NCBI GenBank assembly: GCA_015179045.1
Contig: WHUZ01000033.1
Coordinates: 372,001-436,000 of the forward strand
Length of the DNA stretch: 64,000 nucleotides
Direction of reading: 5' to 3'
From: Kalaharituber pfeilii
Taxonomy: Eukaryota > Ascomycota > Pezizomycetes > Pezizales > Pezizaceae
Part shown: piece by piece, positions 10,213 through 20,558 of the stretch
How the letters are laid out: the number at the start of each line of letters is the position of its first letter
Numbering within the stretch: the stretch's first letter is position 1
Notes under the pieces: generated by a model
Databases searched by the model: none
What the model was told of the DNA's origin: nothing
Seen by the model: only the letters and a program-made list of their open reading frames with translations
Translations under genes and position numbers: made by a program

Positions 10213-10543
10213 TGTTAGAAACCATGAGCCGAACACACGCGAAACAGTCCGAGCGAAACAGTCCGAGCGAAACAGTCCGAGCGAAACAGTCCGAGTGTGT
10301 AAAACATCCGAACATCCGCGATGGCCTAAGCACTCCGAACATCCGCGATGGCCCAAACACTCCGGACTGAGTATTCCATATTGGGCAGTCCAAATACTTA
10401 GCTGTTCTGTTCACTGGTTTTGTATGCAACTTCGTGTTATAGAGTTTTTGTATATATATGGGCTCTGGAAGCCCCGTTCTTCATTGATCATTAGAATCGA
10501 ATACACACATCTCTGAGCCTATTCCTCTGTACTCCTTTTCACA
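10213..10543 (+). repeat. Copia family 1 5' LTR, 331 bp
   Basis: TGTTAGAAACC...CTTTTCACA. It contains four copies of a 14-bp unit gcgaaacagtccga and two copies of a 27-bp unit (cgaacatccgcgatggccta plus agcactc). A TATA-like tatatatatggg occurs at about 10450-10462. Confidence 0.93.
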
Positions 10544-10557
10544 GGTTATGAGCCCGG
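10544..10557 (+). promoter_or_regulatory. Primer-binding site, half-tRNA(iMet) type
   Basis: ggttatgagcccgg directly follows the LTR. It is complementary to the anticodon arm of initiator tRNA-Met (CCGGGCTCATAACC) rather than to a tRNA 3' CCA end. This is the arrangement known for Drosophila copia, which is primed by an internally cleaved initiator tRNA. Confidence 0.75.
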
Positions 10558-10747
10558 ACTGTGCAATATAGTCCACCGCATTTAAGTCGCACTTTTTCAC
10601 ACACTTGCACTCCTTGCTCGCACTCCTCACTTGTGCTCCTCGCTCACATTCCTCGCTTGCACTCCTCGCTCGTGCTCCTCGCTTCTCGAATCCCTCGAGC
10701 TCACCTGCTCTCCACGTCTACTACTGCAAACATCAAATCATCCTACA

Positions 10748-11089
10748 ATGTCTGGATCCACCTCCACCACTGCTGATGTCTTTCGTCATAAACATGGACA
10801 AGCTCCCATGCTTACAACCTCAAACTACCAACAATGGAGCGTGGCCATGAAGTTCATTCTCAAGGCCTGCAATCTCTGGGAAATCGTCAATGGCACTGAG
10901 CATGCCCCAGAACAAACTACCTTAGCCTCCCGAGCATCACGAGCATCAAGCAGTGCCGGACCATCCACCTCAGGCCCCAATACAAACTCAGAAGCTCTAG
11001 CTAAGTTTACCAAACGCTCTAATCAAGCTGCTTCAATTATTTTCGGCTCTGACACTATCTGCTCAAGCTTATCTTGGAAATGCAGATGA
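10748..11089 (+). pseudogene. Copia family 1 Gag, N-terminal part, frameshifted
   Basis: ATG at 10748 opens a Gag frame (LTTSNYQQWSVAMKFILKA, the usual Copia Gag start) that runs to a stop at 11087-11089. Around 11037-11046 (attattttcgg) the continuation (SALTLSAQAYLGNADEPTEM) moves to the next frame, which joins the 11100 polyprotein. The shift lies inside Gag, well before the zinc knuckle. It is therefore more likely a one-base mutation or sequencing error than programmed gag-pol frameshifting. Confidence 0.75.
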
Positions 11090-11099
11090 GCCTACTGAG

Positions 11100-14000
11100 A
11101 TGTGGAAGGCCCTCAAGCAAAGACTTGACACAGTTGCAAACCGCTCTGGTATTAACGCAATTCAGATGGCCTTTGGAAACGATAAAATGGGTGAACATGA
11201 GAAAGTATCTGCATGGATTAGCAGACTCATAGGTTACCAAAATGCGTTGACCCACACTGATGACCCTATTACTGACAGAGGAATGGTCAACCACATCCTC
11301 CGCCATCTCTCACCCAAATTTTCAGGCATACGTCGTGTAATAGCAGAGAAACCAATTCCAGAACAGACTATCAACTATGTCCTCAGTACCCTTGTTGACT
11401 ATGAAACTCAGCTCGAACCAATAACCACTACTACCGCCGGAGCACTGGCAACGAATAGCTGTGGAGGAGGCCGTGGCCGTGGCCGTGGCTACAGATCAGG
11501 ACGTGGCGGCCGTGGCGGATATAGAGTCAACAAGAGAGATACCCAGTCTAAGCGAATTGCAGGAGTATGTTGGTACTGCACAAAAGAAGGACACAAAGCA
11601 GAGGATTGCAGATTACAGAAGAAGGCAATTGAGCTCAAGAACAAAAGAGAGAAACTGAGCCCCGCATCCAATACAGATGATTCCAACAAATCGAGTGCTA
11701 ACCTGACAAGGATGTATATTGCCAAAGCCTCTGCAACTAGAGCTACCCTCACCAATTGTCAACGAAGAACCTGGTACATTGACTCTGGAGCCAGTGACCA
11801 CATGTGCTCCACTCTGTCAGACTTCACAAGCCACAAGACACTTGCAAAGCCACGTAAGGTACTACTGGGAGACAACTACACAATTTTCGCTACAGCAATA
11901 GGAACCATGACTATTCAGGGTAATGAACGGTGCATGACTCTTGAATCAGTGTTATATGTTCCAGATCTCAAATGCAACCTCTTCTCAGTAGCAAAAGCAG
12001 AGGATGCAGGTTACAGCACATTATTCAAGTCAGGCACCTGCAGGATTGCAGATGAACAGGACCGACCAGTCATCACTGTCAAACGTCGAGATGGAATGTA
12101 CGTAATTAACCTCCGAAAAACCCACGCCGTGCCTGCCACCGCCGTGCCTGCCACCACCGTGCCTGCCGCTACCGTGCCTGCCACCACCGTGCCTGCCACC
12201 ACCGTGCCTGCCGCTGCCGCCACCGTGCCTGCCACCACCGTTCTGGCTAAAGGTACACTCGAGCTCTGGCATTACCGCCTAGGACACCTGAATACAGCTG
12301 CTGTTAAGACGCTCGCCAATGGTCTTGCAACTGGCATAGAGCTGCGAAAGGCAGAGCTATCCAAAGATGGCAGTCCCTGTTTTCCATGCCTGCAAGGCAA
12401 ACAGAAGGTCACAATCAATCGAACACCCTCTGAGAGGGCAACTGAGCCCCTCCAACTCATTCACTCTGACTCTGCTGGTCCATTCCCAGTCACACCTGGA
12501 AACTCTAGGTACTTCCTCCTCTACATTGATGACTATTCACGCATGACATGGGTATACATCCTTGAATCCAAAACAGTTGAAGAGGTCTGCAGTGCTTTTC
12601 AAGACTTTAAAGCACATGTAGAGAAGGAAAGTGGGAGAGTTATCAAACGTTTCAGGTGTGACAATGGCAAGGGAGAATATGACAACCGCAGATTCCGAGG
12701 TATTCTGTCAAGCAGCGGTATCTCCTATGAACCCAGCGCACCCTACACTCAGCATCAAAATGGAGTCAGTGAAAGAAAAATTAGGACTATCAAGGAGATG
12801 GCAGTGTCTATGAGGTGTGCTGCTAAGCTTGATGAGGAATTCTGGGCAGAAGCTACTGCAACAGCTGTGTATATCTTGAACAGGTCACCTACACGAGCTC
12901 TCGAGAACAAAACGCCCTATGAGGCCTGGTATGGCAAGAAACCGGCCCTGCACCACCTGCGCATTTTTGGATGTCACGCCTATGCACATATCCCAAAACA
13001 GAAGCGTCGTACCATGCAAGCTAAGTCACAGCAGTGCATCTTCATCGGCTATTCACCTACTACAACCAAGCAGTGGCGAGTTTGGGACCCACAAGGCCGT
13101 CGGGCATACATTGTAGCTGACGTGGTATTCGACGAGAGAAAACCAATGGGCATCACCACAGCTGAGCAGCTGAATGCACCTACCAGCTGCAGTACAGAAG
13201 AGCTACAGGATGTTAACATGCCTGACATCTGGCCAGAAGACAGAATCACTGAGATTGCTGATGAACCTACGACGCCGGCTATGACGCCAGGTGCGACACT
13301 GCCTATGACTCGGATACCGGCCACGATGCCTCAACGGACAGAGCCTGACATACCACGCCTACGTCTTGGAGAAGAAATCATTGAGAAACGCCCACGCCGC
13401 TCGCGTGCTGCAGCTACCAGTTCTATGACTGGTAAAGACCCCAATGCCGACCAGATGGCTAAACACCACACAATCCACGTGTCCACTGTGCATACTGATG
13501 CAAGTGAAGAGATATCTAGGTGCTGTCACGCACTAGAATCTGGTACTCTACAAGCTACACCTGACGAAGGGAGGCTTGAAGCTCTCAATGCCCTGGCAGA
13601 TGCTCTGTGGAGATCTGGCCATACCATGACAAAAGCTTTTCAAGCCCAGGGACCAGTAAAGGAGGCAATTGGTGAACCGACTAGCTACCGGCAAGCCATG
13701 CAAAGCCCTGACTGTGTTCAGTGGGAGCAAGCTATGGGCGAAGAACTTAACTCGCTGCTAGAAAACCAAACATGGGAGCTTGTTGACCAAGCTCAGGTAC
13801 CTGAGAGCAAGAGTGTGATTGGCTGCAAATGGGTGTACAAAGTAAAGCAGAATGCTGATGGCAGCATAAGATATAAAGCCCGCCTTGTGATTAAAGGCTA
13901 TGAGCAGAGAGCAGGAGTTGACTATGAAGAAACCTTTGCCCCAGTTGCTAAGTTTGCTACTGTTCGAATGCTAATGGCGATTGCTGCAGAACATGACCTT

Positions 14001-15281
14001 GATATTGATCAAATGGATGTCATTACAGCATTTCTTCACCCTGAACTCGATGAGGAAGTGTATATGGAGCTACCCGAAGGCTTCAGCAACAGCTCCAACA
14101 GCAACCAAGTCTGCAAGCTCCGAAAAGCCCTCTACGGCCTCAAACAGGCACCTCGAGCATGGTATGCAGACATCGATGCATATCTAATATCCATTGGCTT
14201 CCAGCGCTCAACAGAGGATTCAAATCTCTACATCATGTCTGGAATTTTACTGCTGCTCTGGGTTGACGATATCTTGATCTTTTCATTCAATCCTACACTC
14301 AAAGATCAAATTAAGAAGCAGCTCGCTAGCAAATACAACATGAAGGATCTTGGAGCAGTAAAGTTATTCATTGGATTTGAGATTACTCGAGACCGCCCAA
14401 ATCGCATAATCTGGCTCCACCAAACTAAATACATCAGCAGTATTCTTGTATATTTCGGCATGGATCGATGCAAGAGCCTTTCCACTGCTCTCGACTCGAA
14501 TGTCAGACTACAAACAGATAGTACTGCTACTCCTACACCAGCCGAAATACGCCAATACCAGTCACTTGTTGGAAAGCTCATGTATGCAATGCTTGGAACT
14601 CGGCCAGATCTAGCTTACACAGTATCTACACTTGGACAGTTCAGTGCTGCCCCCTCAGCTCAACACTTAGCAGCTGCAAAGCGTGTTCTTCGATATCTTC
14701 AACACACCCGACAACATGGCCTACTATTTCAAGGCTCAAGGCCAAGTTCGAGCTCAGCTACTGAACGGATTATAGGCTATCATCATCCTATAGGGTATAG
14801 CGACTCTGACTGGGCCGGTGATATTGACACACGCAAATCAACCTCTGGCTATGTTTTTACCCTCGCTGGTGCTGCGATCTCCTGGAAGTCTAGAAAACAG
14901 CCTACAGTAGCTCTTTCCACAACCGAAGCTGAATATATGGCAGCTACAGAGGCCTGCAAGGAAGGCATATGGCTACGAAGGCTATTCGATGAAATCAAGA
15001 GCAAGTGGGAGACTGGATGCAACAATCAACAACATGAAGGGCAACTTATTCGAATAGACAACAATGGGGCTATTGATCTAGCTAAAGACCCTAAGCATCA
15101 TGATAGGACTAAGCACATTGCAATCCGTCACCATTTCATCCGTGAAGCCATTGAATCTGGTGCAATCTCACTCAAGTATGTCAAAACCAATGAGAACCTA
15201 GCGGATATTTGCACAAAAGCATTAGCACGCACGAAACATGAATACTTCATGGAAGGAATGGGAGTTAAGCAATTTAGGTAA
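11100..15281 (+). CDS. Copia family 1 Gag-Pol polyprotein
   Basis: A 1393-residue frame; its true N-terminus lies upstream in the shifted frame. Domains in order: Gag C-terminal part; CCHC zinc knuckle CWYCTKEGHKAEDC (residues 157-170); protease WYIDSGASDHMC (D228); a run of about seven 15-bp Pro/Ala/Val/Thr repeats (12127-12240); GAG-pre-integrase LWHYRLGHLN; integrase core with HSDSAGPF, CDNGKGEY and NGVSERK; reverse transcriptase with KARLVIKGYEQRAG, MDVITAFLHPELDEEVYM and catalytic box WVDD (about residue 1055); RNase H with YSDSDWAGD, STTEAEYMA and DNNGAIDLAKDP. It reads through without stops, so the proteins needed for reverse transcription and integration appear intact apart from the Gag frameshift. 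Confidence 0.93.
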   Translation: MWKALKQRLDTVANRSGINAIQMAFGNDKMGEHEKVSAWISRLIGYQNALTHTDDPITDRGMVNHILRHLSPKFSGIRRVIAEKPIPEQTINYVLSTLVDYETQLEPITTTTAGALATNSCGGGRGRGRGYRSGRGGRGGYRVNKRDTQSKRIAGVCWYCTKEGHKAEDCRLQKKAIELKNKREKLSPASNTDDSNKSSANLTRMYIAKASATRATLTNCQRRTWYIDSGASDHMCSTLSDFTSHKTLAKPRKVLLGDNYTIFATAIGTMTIQGNERCMTLESVLYVPDLKCNLFSVAKAEDAGYSTLFKSGTCRIADEQDRPVITVKRRDGMYVINLRKTHAVPATAVPATTVPAATVPATTVPATTVPAAAATVPATTVLAKGTLELWHYRLGHLNTAAVKTLANGLATGIELRKAELSKDGSPCFPCLQGKQKVTINRTPSERATEPLQLIHSDSAGPFPVTPGNSRYFLLYIDDYSRMTWVYILESKTVEEVCSAFQDFKAHVEKESGRVIKRFRCDNGKGEYDNRRFRGILSSSGISYEPSAPYTQHQNGVSERKIRTIKEMAVSMRCAAKLDEEFWAEATATAVYILNRSPTRALENKTPYEAWYGKKPALHHLRIFGCHAYAHIPKQKRRTMQAKSQQCIFIGYSPTTTKQWRVWDPQGRRAYIVADVVFDERKPMGITTAEQLNAPTSCSTEELQDVNMPDIWPEDRITEIADEPTTPAMTPGATLPMTRIPATMPQRTEPDIPRLRLGEEIIEKRPRRSRAAATSSMTGKDPNADQMAKHHTIHVSTVHTDASEEISRCCHALESGTLQATPDEGRLEALNALADALWRSGHTMTKAFQAQGPVKEAIGEPTSYRQAMQSPDCVQWEQAMGEELNSLLENQTWELVDQAQVPESKSVIGCKWVYKVKQNADGSIRYKARLVIKGYEQRAGVDYEETFAPVAKFATVRMLMAIAAEHDLDIDQMDVITAFLHPELDEEVYMELPEGFSNSSNSNQVCKLRKALYGLKQAPRAWYADIDAYLISIGFQRSTEDSNLYIMSGILLLLWVDDILIFSFNPTLKDQIKKQLASKYNMKDLGAVKLFIGFEITRDRPNRIIWLHQTKYISSILVYFGMDRCKSLSTALDSNVRLQTDSTATPTPAEIRQYQSLVGKLMYAMLGTRPDLAYTVSTLGQFSAAPSAQHLAAAKRVLRYLQHTRQHGLLFQGSRPSSSSATERIIGYHHPIGYSDSDWAGDIDTRKSTSGYVFTLAGAAISWKSRKQPTVALSTTEAEYMAATEACKEGIWLRRLFDEIKSKWETGCNNQQHEGQLIRIDNNGAIDLAKDPKHHDRTKHIAIRHHFIREAIESGAISLKYVKTNENLADICTKALARTKHEYFMEGMGVKQFR

Positions 15282-15411
15282 CTTGGGGTAGTACTCTTTC
15301 TCTCACGTAAGCTTTTTTCCCATAGGGTTTTTGCTACGGAGGTATGCATAAGGCATCGAGAGTTTTAAGGAGGCTACAGGATCAGAACAGGAACACGCAG
15401 TTGAGTGGGAG

Positions 15412-15728
15412 TGTTAGAAACCATGAGCCGAACACACGCGAAACAGTCCGAGCGAAACAGTCCGAGCGAAACAGTCCGAGTGTGTAAAACATCCGAACAT
15501 CCGCGATGGCCTAAGCACTCCGAACATCCGCGATGGCCCAAACACTCCGGACTGAGTATTCCATATTGGGCAGTCCAAATACTTAGCTGTTCTGTTCACT
15601 GGTTTTGTATGCAACTTCGTGTTATAGAGTTTTTGTATATATATGGGCTCTGGAAGCCCCGTTCTTCATTGATCATTAGAATCGAATACACACATCTCTG
15701 AGCCTATTCCTCTGTACTCCTTTTCACA
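15412..15728 (+). repeat. Copia family 1 3' LTR, 317 bp
   Basis: Same as the 5' LTR apart from three instead of four 14-bp units (317 versus 331 bp). Preceded by the purine-rich gagtgggag. Confidence 0.93.
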
Positions 15729-18295
15729 CGGATCTCAATTGTCCAGCTTTGGCAGCCACAATTAGTAAAGAGCCCCAATCCGCTGGAGCTCCAGCAAGCA
15801 GAAGTCTCTCAAAAATCACTACATGCCCACCAACACACGCTGAACGTAGTGCATTTCTTAGATATCCTCGATTGCGATCAAGCCCCGCCCCAGCCTGTAG
15901 TATATGTTCAACAGTTCTGAGGTGACCATTTGCTGAAGCAGCCATGAGTGCCGTTTGTTTTTCTCCAGTTTCAGGCAAGTAAAATTCATATTCCAACTGC
16001 GAGCCTTGGCTGAGAAAGACTTTTACGAGATAAGGAAACCCGATTGCAGCAGAGACTAGCAGCGGCATCTCAGAAACTTGCAATTTGCCATCGTATTCTT
16101 AGGCCAGAGAGTGCAGAGACTTATGGTACACTTACATTCCTTCAACACCACCCATTAATGCCTGCCTAATCTCCTCAATCATTACTGGGTCTTGGATTCT
16201 TAGTCTCTTGTCATTCAAACGTTGTTGCAGTGATGCATCAATGTATCCCTCAATTTCAGGACGGCACTTCATATCATCAAGTGATACAGAGACTGCATAT
16301 GTGAGGTTTCTTGTCAAGTAGACTTCTTTGCGGCTAGAAAGGTAAATTTTGATGCACCGTGGTATTTCCAACATCTTATTTAGCATTTCAAGTATCTGTG
16401 CTTGAACATCATTATGACATTCATCAATCCCATCGATTATCAGATAGATGTAGTTGGGAAGCCTGCAAGTACGAATGAAAAGGTCTTGCCATTGACGTAT
16501 AGAGGAGATGTTGTTGTATTGACTAAAGAACTTAACCAGATATTCTTCGAATTGAGTTGAACCATGAAATACAGAGAGCATTTGCTTGATCAAGCTTCTT
16601 ATAATCTGGTCAAACTTGAGGGAGCGATTGTCAGAGAAGGTGCAAAAAAAGTATCCAATGAATGTTTTTTCGGATCCATTGTTGGCTCGCTGGGAACCGG
16701 TGTCCAAGAAATACTTCACAATTGAGGTCGAAAGAACTGATTTTCCTGATCCCGCTGTGGTGAGGAATAGACGATATAGATGCCATAGTTAGTAGCTTAA
16801 CTAGGTATGAAGACTTAAGGTTACACATACGTATTCCATGGCACCAGAAAATTGAAGATTGGCTGGATTGTACCCATTGATTGTACTCATCCATTTTGAA
16901 TAGCGATTCCCCAGTACGTGGATGACTGGCATTCTCAAAATCCAAGAATGTTATCGTGTGATTGTAATCGGAAATCCAGTTCAATATCCTTTGGCGTTCC
17001 TCAACTGCTCAAGTTCAACCCGATCTTGTTAGTTCTGCTTTTGAGTCAAGAGCAGTGAGCCAGTTTACTAACGCCTTTTCTGAGTCTCTTGCTTTAGTGT
17101 CAAGTCCAGTAGTCCGTCCCTAGTTTTCTCCCATTGCTGTAACTGTCTTTGTTGATTTCCTGAAGCACACGAGTGAGAATGGTGACACTTTGCCAAAACC
17201 TGCTTGTATCCAGGAAATATATCCGCTTGCTTACCTGTTGCATTTGCCTCTAGTCTCTGCCTCCATTTTCTGTTGCAAGTCCACTCCTGCCGTTCTTCTT
17301 CCCTATGTGCTTCCCAATTGTTGCTAAAAAGTATCAGGTGTTGCCTTGCCTCTCTCGCTGTACTTTCTCTTGCAAGAATAATTTGATATTCCACAATCTT
17401 CTCCTGGATAGTAAGGTTTTTTTCTACCTCTTGCAGTTCATGGTGCACTGGTTGCAAGAGCGCCCTGAGTATCATTGAGGTGCCTGACCTTACCATCAGC
17501 AACCTTCAACATTTGTAGCATTGCCAGGTTGCGATAGGCATAATTTTCTACTTACCCGACTTGCGTAAAAATCCAAGAGCATCTGCACAGAACTTCACTG
17601 TCTGAGCATAGTACTCAAAAATTGCATCCTGGAGACCTTGGAAGTGCGGCCACAAATCTTGAAATTCCTTGAATATGGGGCATACCATCCCCAATTTTTC
17701 AAGCAAATCAGTGAGACAACTGAAGTATCGGATATAATTTCGTGCTGTCTGTTCCAGCGTGTCATGTTAATACAAGAGTGTAGTTCGCTTTCTTGAAAGT
17801 GTAGCTTGTAATAGGCCCAAGCTGGGCCATTGATCTGATGCAGTGCAATACATATCAGTACTCGTCATAGCCCATAGGGCGGCAGGCGAGTAATGATAAT
17901 AAAAAAAGAAAAAAAAAAAAAAATTTCATACCAGTAACAAAATCTTAACACTTCCCCACACCAATGCCGAAATACATGCATTGTGCTGAATCATAGTATC
18001 AACAATACCGGAGAATTGCTGGACTGATTGCAAGAAGGCCTCGCAACGCTTAATCTTCTTCTCCGAAACTCTTGCATCTTTCAGGGCCGTTGTCAGTTCT
18101 AAAATACTATCCGGTGTTGTGGTTTGTGTTAAAGCACTTCTTTCCTCCGGTAACAGCAACTTGCTAAATGCATCAACAGCATTTAGTAGATTCTCTCGAC
18201 CACTACAAGATAATTGTCAGTATCCGAATAATGCGGCGAAGGAACTTGAATGGCGGCATTGCTTACGTTGGACTTTGACCAGGCTGCTGTGCCAT
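15729..18295 (-). pseudogene. NACHT-ankyrin (NLR-like) gene, N-terminal and NACHT part
   Basis: The minus-strand model starts at ATG 18295 (MAQQPGQSP); intron 18203-18266; exon 2 from 18202 contains the fungal STAND N-terminal motif ALVWGSVKILLLV; an intron follows holding a retroposon (17861-17926) and ends at 17749; exon 3 is 17748-17556. A coiled-coil exon lies at about 17502-17270. Intron 16755-16830 splits the Walker A motif, which becomes GIPGSGKS after splicing. Walker B is YLIIDGIDEC. After GGVEGM at about 16132 the expected rest of NACHT and the winged-helix linker are missing, and the next coding sequence is ankyrin repeats (15724-16083). STAND receptors of this type are linked to non-self recognition and programmed cell death in fungi. 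The missing middle and the Copia insertion indicate a dead or remodelled gene. Confidence 0.75.
17861..17926 (+). mobile_element. Short poly(A) retroposon, tail A, inside NLR intron
   Basis: Starts ctcgtcatag, ends gcgagtaatgataat plus A-rich tail. Flanked by the 10-bp duplication catatcagta (17851-17860) / cataccagta (17927-17936). On the minus strand the downstream duplicate forms the splice donor region CTG/GTATG of the host intron. Confidence 0.85.
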
Positions 18296-18540
18296 TGCGG
18301 GTCGTTACGTGCTTGGTGATTTTGTTTTGCTCTTAGGGCGTGATAGATATTGGGACAAGCTGAATTCGGAATTTTGAGTACTTGTGACTTGATATGGATC
18401 CCAAATGCTTATATTTATTTAACGTTAAACACTTGAAGATACGGAAATGTAAGCGCGCGGAGGTAAGTGTAGTTGTGTAGTCTAACATTCAGACCCCACT
18501 TACGATCATGAGGCTCCGTCCATATTTTGTTGTGCAGCAG

Positions 18541-18762
18541 TCAACCACTTATCTCACCAATTGGAATCGCCCACACTAGCCCAATACTAGAACGGATACG
18601 GTAATGATATGACCGCTGGCCTGCTTCGCAGATTTTGGTCACTCTTCCATCTTCCAGACCATGATTGAACCCAATGCCACACACAAGCTCTACGGAGCGG
18701 TAAGACTGCGCGCGACCATCCAGGTGGTAGTTTAAAGCATATGAATGGTCCTCGAACTCCAA
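18541..18762 (-). CDS. Small hypothetical protein, possibly a 3' exon
   Basis: A 73-residue frame (DHSYALNYHLDGRAQSYRS, VCGIGFNHGLEDGRVTKI, YHYRIRSSIGLVWAIPIGE) with codon-like composition but no recognised domain. Coding-like sequence upstream on the same strand (SHNSKGYFGKSGYALSLILY, about 18990-19070) suggests a larger gene now separated by the retroposon at 18803-18964. The function is unknown. Confidence 0.3.
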   Translation of the reverse strand: MEFEDHSYALNYHLDGRAQSYRSVELVCGIGFNHGLEDGRVTKICEAGQRSYHYRIRSSIGLVWAIPIGEISG

Positions 18763-18802
18763 TTGAGAGTATATTCAATATACAGTACCTAGCGGAAATG
18801 TC

Positions 18803-18964
18803 CCGGAACGCGGAGAATTCTTCCTTTCATGTAGTAGAGGGGATGACAAGGGGAGGGCTACTTTACTCAATCATTCTGGTTTTATTTGCTTTCATTATCT
18901 ATTTAGGACATCGCCATACCCCATAGGGCGGCAAGCGATTAATGATATATAAAAAAAAAAAAAA
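18803..18964 (+). mobile_element. 5'-truncated LINE 3' end, 162 bp, tail A
   Basis: Unrecognised 3' UTR-like sequence followed by tail A (catcgccatacc...gcgattaatgatat) and poly(A). Perfect 13-bp duplication tagcggaaatgtc at 18790-18802 and 18965-18977. Confidence 0.9.
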
Positions 18965-19898
18965 TAGCGGAAATGTCTTCCTAATATTGGTTCACTATAA
19001 AGTATAAGGGAAAGTGCATATCCGCTTTTACCAAAGTATCCCTTGGAGTTATGAGACATGCAGCTGAGTGCACCCTCCTTGCAAAAACACAACTCAGTCA
19101 AAAATGCTCATATTCAAGTTTTTAAAAGAAGGGTTCAGATTCTCCAATATCTATCCATGCGGTCTGCTATTTTCCCGCTAATTTATTGATTTTTCTTGTA
19201 TGAACTGTAAACTTGGCTGCATGTCTCGCAAAAGGGGTGCTGCATAGTGAAACCATATTAGGAAGCCATTGTAGAATCCACTACTCGCGCATTACTGAGC
19301 GACCCCTCACAGTCTGCAGGAAACAACGTGAGTAAAATAAAATTAGAAAACAATCAATAAAATTCCAAACTCAGTTCGGAAAAATAAAAGCCTGCTTGAT
19401 TGAACAAGCCTCAGTAAGCTCAAATATTTAAACCAGATTGAGTTGCCGTACGTATGTTGAATTGCTATGATTTTGAGAGAAGGGCTACCCTCAATGCTTC
19501 TCTACTGTAATGTGTGCACGGCGTTGCACGTCATGGGGAACCGACACCCATGTTATTGACCTTTTCATATATACTAGCAGTTACTCTGATGGCGAGGGTA
19601 TTTCGGGCAGGGCCAATTTTTTTTTTGAGTGGTTCTACGTGGTGTTGGTGTATCGGTCCTGTGTACTTGATGTATATGTGCCGGGCCATTCGTAACAAAC
19701 GTTCCAGTGGCCACTGGCCCGGGCCACTCACCACTGGCCCGGACCAGTGGCCACTAGCCCGGACTACTCAATGGAACGCTGGTTCGTGACTGGCCCGGGC
19801 CACTCAGAATTTGAATTTTCTCATTCTACCTACAATTCACCCTCTCAAACTCACACACACACACTCGCGTATCCACACATCCACTATTTGATAAAACA

Positions 19899-20215
19899 GC
19901 GTCACTAAAGACCTCTCCCTGCCACAGGAAAACACAGCTCTACCAAGGACCCCTCCAGCGACAGGAAAAAACAGCTTCATTAAGGACCGTCTCCGGCGAA
20001 AAAAAAAAAAAACAGCAGCAGCAAGGACCCCTCCGGCGACAGGAAAACACAGCTTCATCAAGGACCCCCAGCGACAGGAAAAAAACAGCTTTATCAAGGA
20101 CCTCTCCAGTGACAGGAAAAATCAGCTTCATCAAGGACCCCTCCGGCGACAGGGCAAAAAAAAATACAGCGTGATGAATGACCCCCTCCGGCGACAGGAA
20201 AAACAGCTTCAAGAT
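19899..20215 (+). repeat. Minisatellite, about nine 36-bp units
   Basis: Degenerate tandem copies of cttcatcaaggacccctccg followed by gcgacaggaaaaacag. Length varies through the A run. Apparent reading frames here are repeat artefacts. Confidence 0.85.
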
Positions 20216-20219
20216 TGCA

Positions 20220-20558
20220 ATGAACATCTTGAATAATGTCAAATGCTCGATCTTCTATAATAACCTCACGATGGTATTCGTTTTGGGGAGGATTCGCTTT
20301 GCGCATTAGAACGCCATCCTCATTAATAAAAAATTTCTAATTTGTTAATATCTTATTAATCTCATTATAGGTTATACTTACCTTAGCAAGAGTTTTAACA
20401 TTATTCTCAGCTGCTGAAGACACGGGCCGTTCTGGATCACGACAGAAAATTCGGATTTCACGTAACTTCTGAGGTTCCATTTGATATCTATTTGTATGAT
20501 CCCGAGATTGAATATATAGCTCGAATTGATGGCGAATTTCGGGTGTAAAAGGCTCCAT
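20220..20558 (-). pseudogene. Gene fragment resembling a retroelement integrase leader
   Basis: Minus-strand ATG at 20558 opens MEPFTPEIRHQFELYIQSRD. A plausible intron runs from GTAAGTATAACC to TTAACAAATTAG (about 20338-20382) and leads into FFINEDGVLMRKANPPQ, VIIEDRAFDIIQDVH. The second exon resembles the segment before the zinc-binding domain of retroelement integrases. It stops where the minisatellite begins. The family assignment is tentative. Confidence 0.4.

Larger units (their letters stand above)
10213..15728 (+). mobile_element. Complete Copia retrotransposon, family 1
   Basis: A 5.5-kb element with two LTRs (10213-10543 and 15412-15728) and a perfect 5-bp target duplication cggat (10208-10212, 15729-15733). 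It has a primer-binding site complementary to the anticodon arm of initiator tRNA-Met, an internal gag-pol region, and a purine-rich tract just before the 3' LTR. The LTRs appear identical by eye except for one extra 14-bp repeat unit in the 5' LTR, so the insertion is recent. Solo LTRs of the same family lie at 25233-25504 and 28725-29135. Confidence 0.95.

Noticed and set aside
10240..10360. Regular direct repeats (14 bp and 27 bp) that could suggest a CRISPR array
   Set aside because: The units are contiguous without spacers and lie inside TG...CA LTRs with 5-bp duplications; the genome is fungal.
11037..11046. Programmed gag-pol frameshift
   Set aside because: The shift is within Gag, upstream of the zinc knuckle, so it would not separate Gag from Pol; a mutation or base-call error is simpler.
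12011..12272. Open minus-strand frames of Gly/His/Arg/Ala repeats
   Set aside because: Shadow frames of the 15-bp Pro/Ala/Val repeats in the Copia polyprotein.
16087..16128. Possible intron (GTAAGT...AAG) between NACHT and ankyrin parts
   Set aside because: About 40 bp is too short for a fungal intron, and splicing it would not restore the missing NACHT C-terminal region.
19837..20306. Minus-strand frames with repeated FFSCRWRGP-type segments
   Set aside because: Product of the 36-bp minisatellite in several frames, not a protein family.
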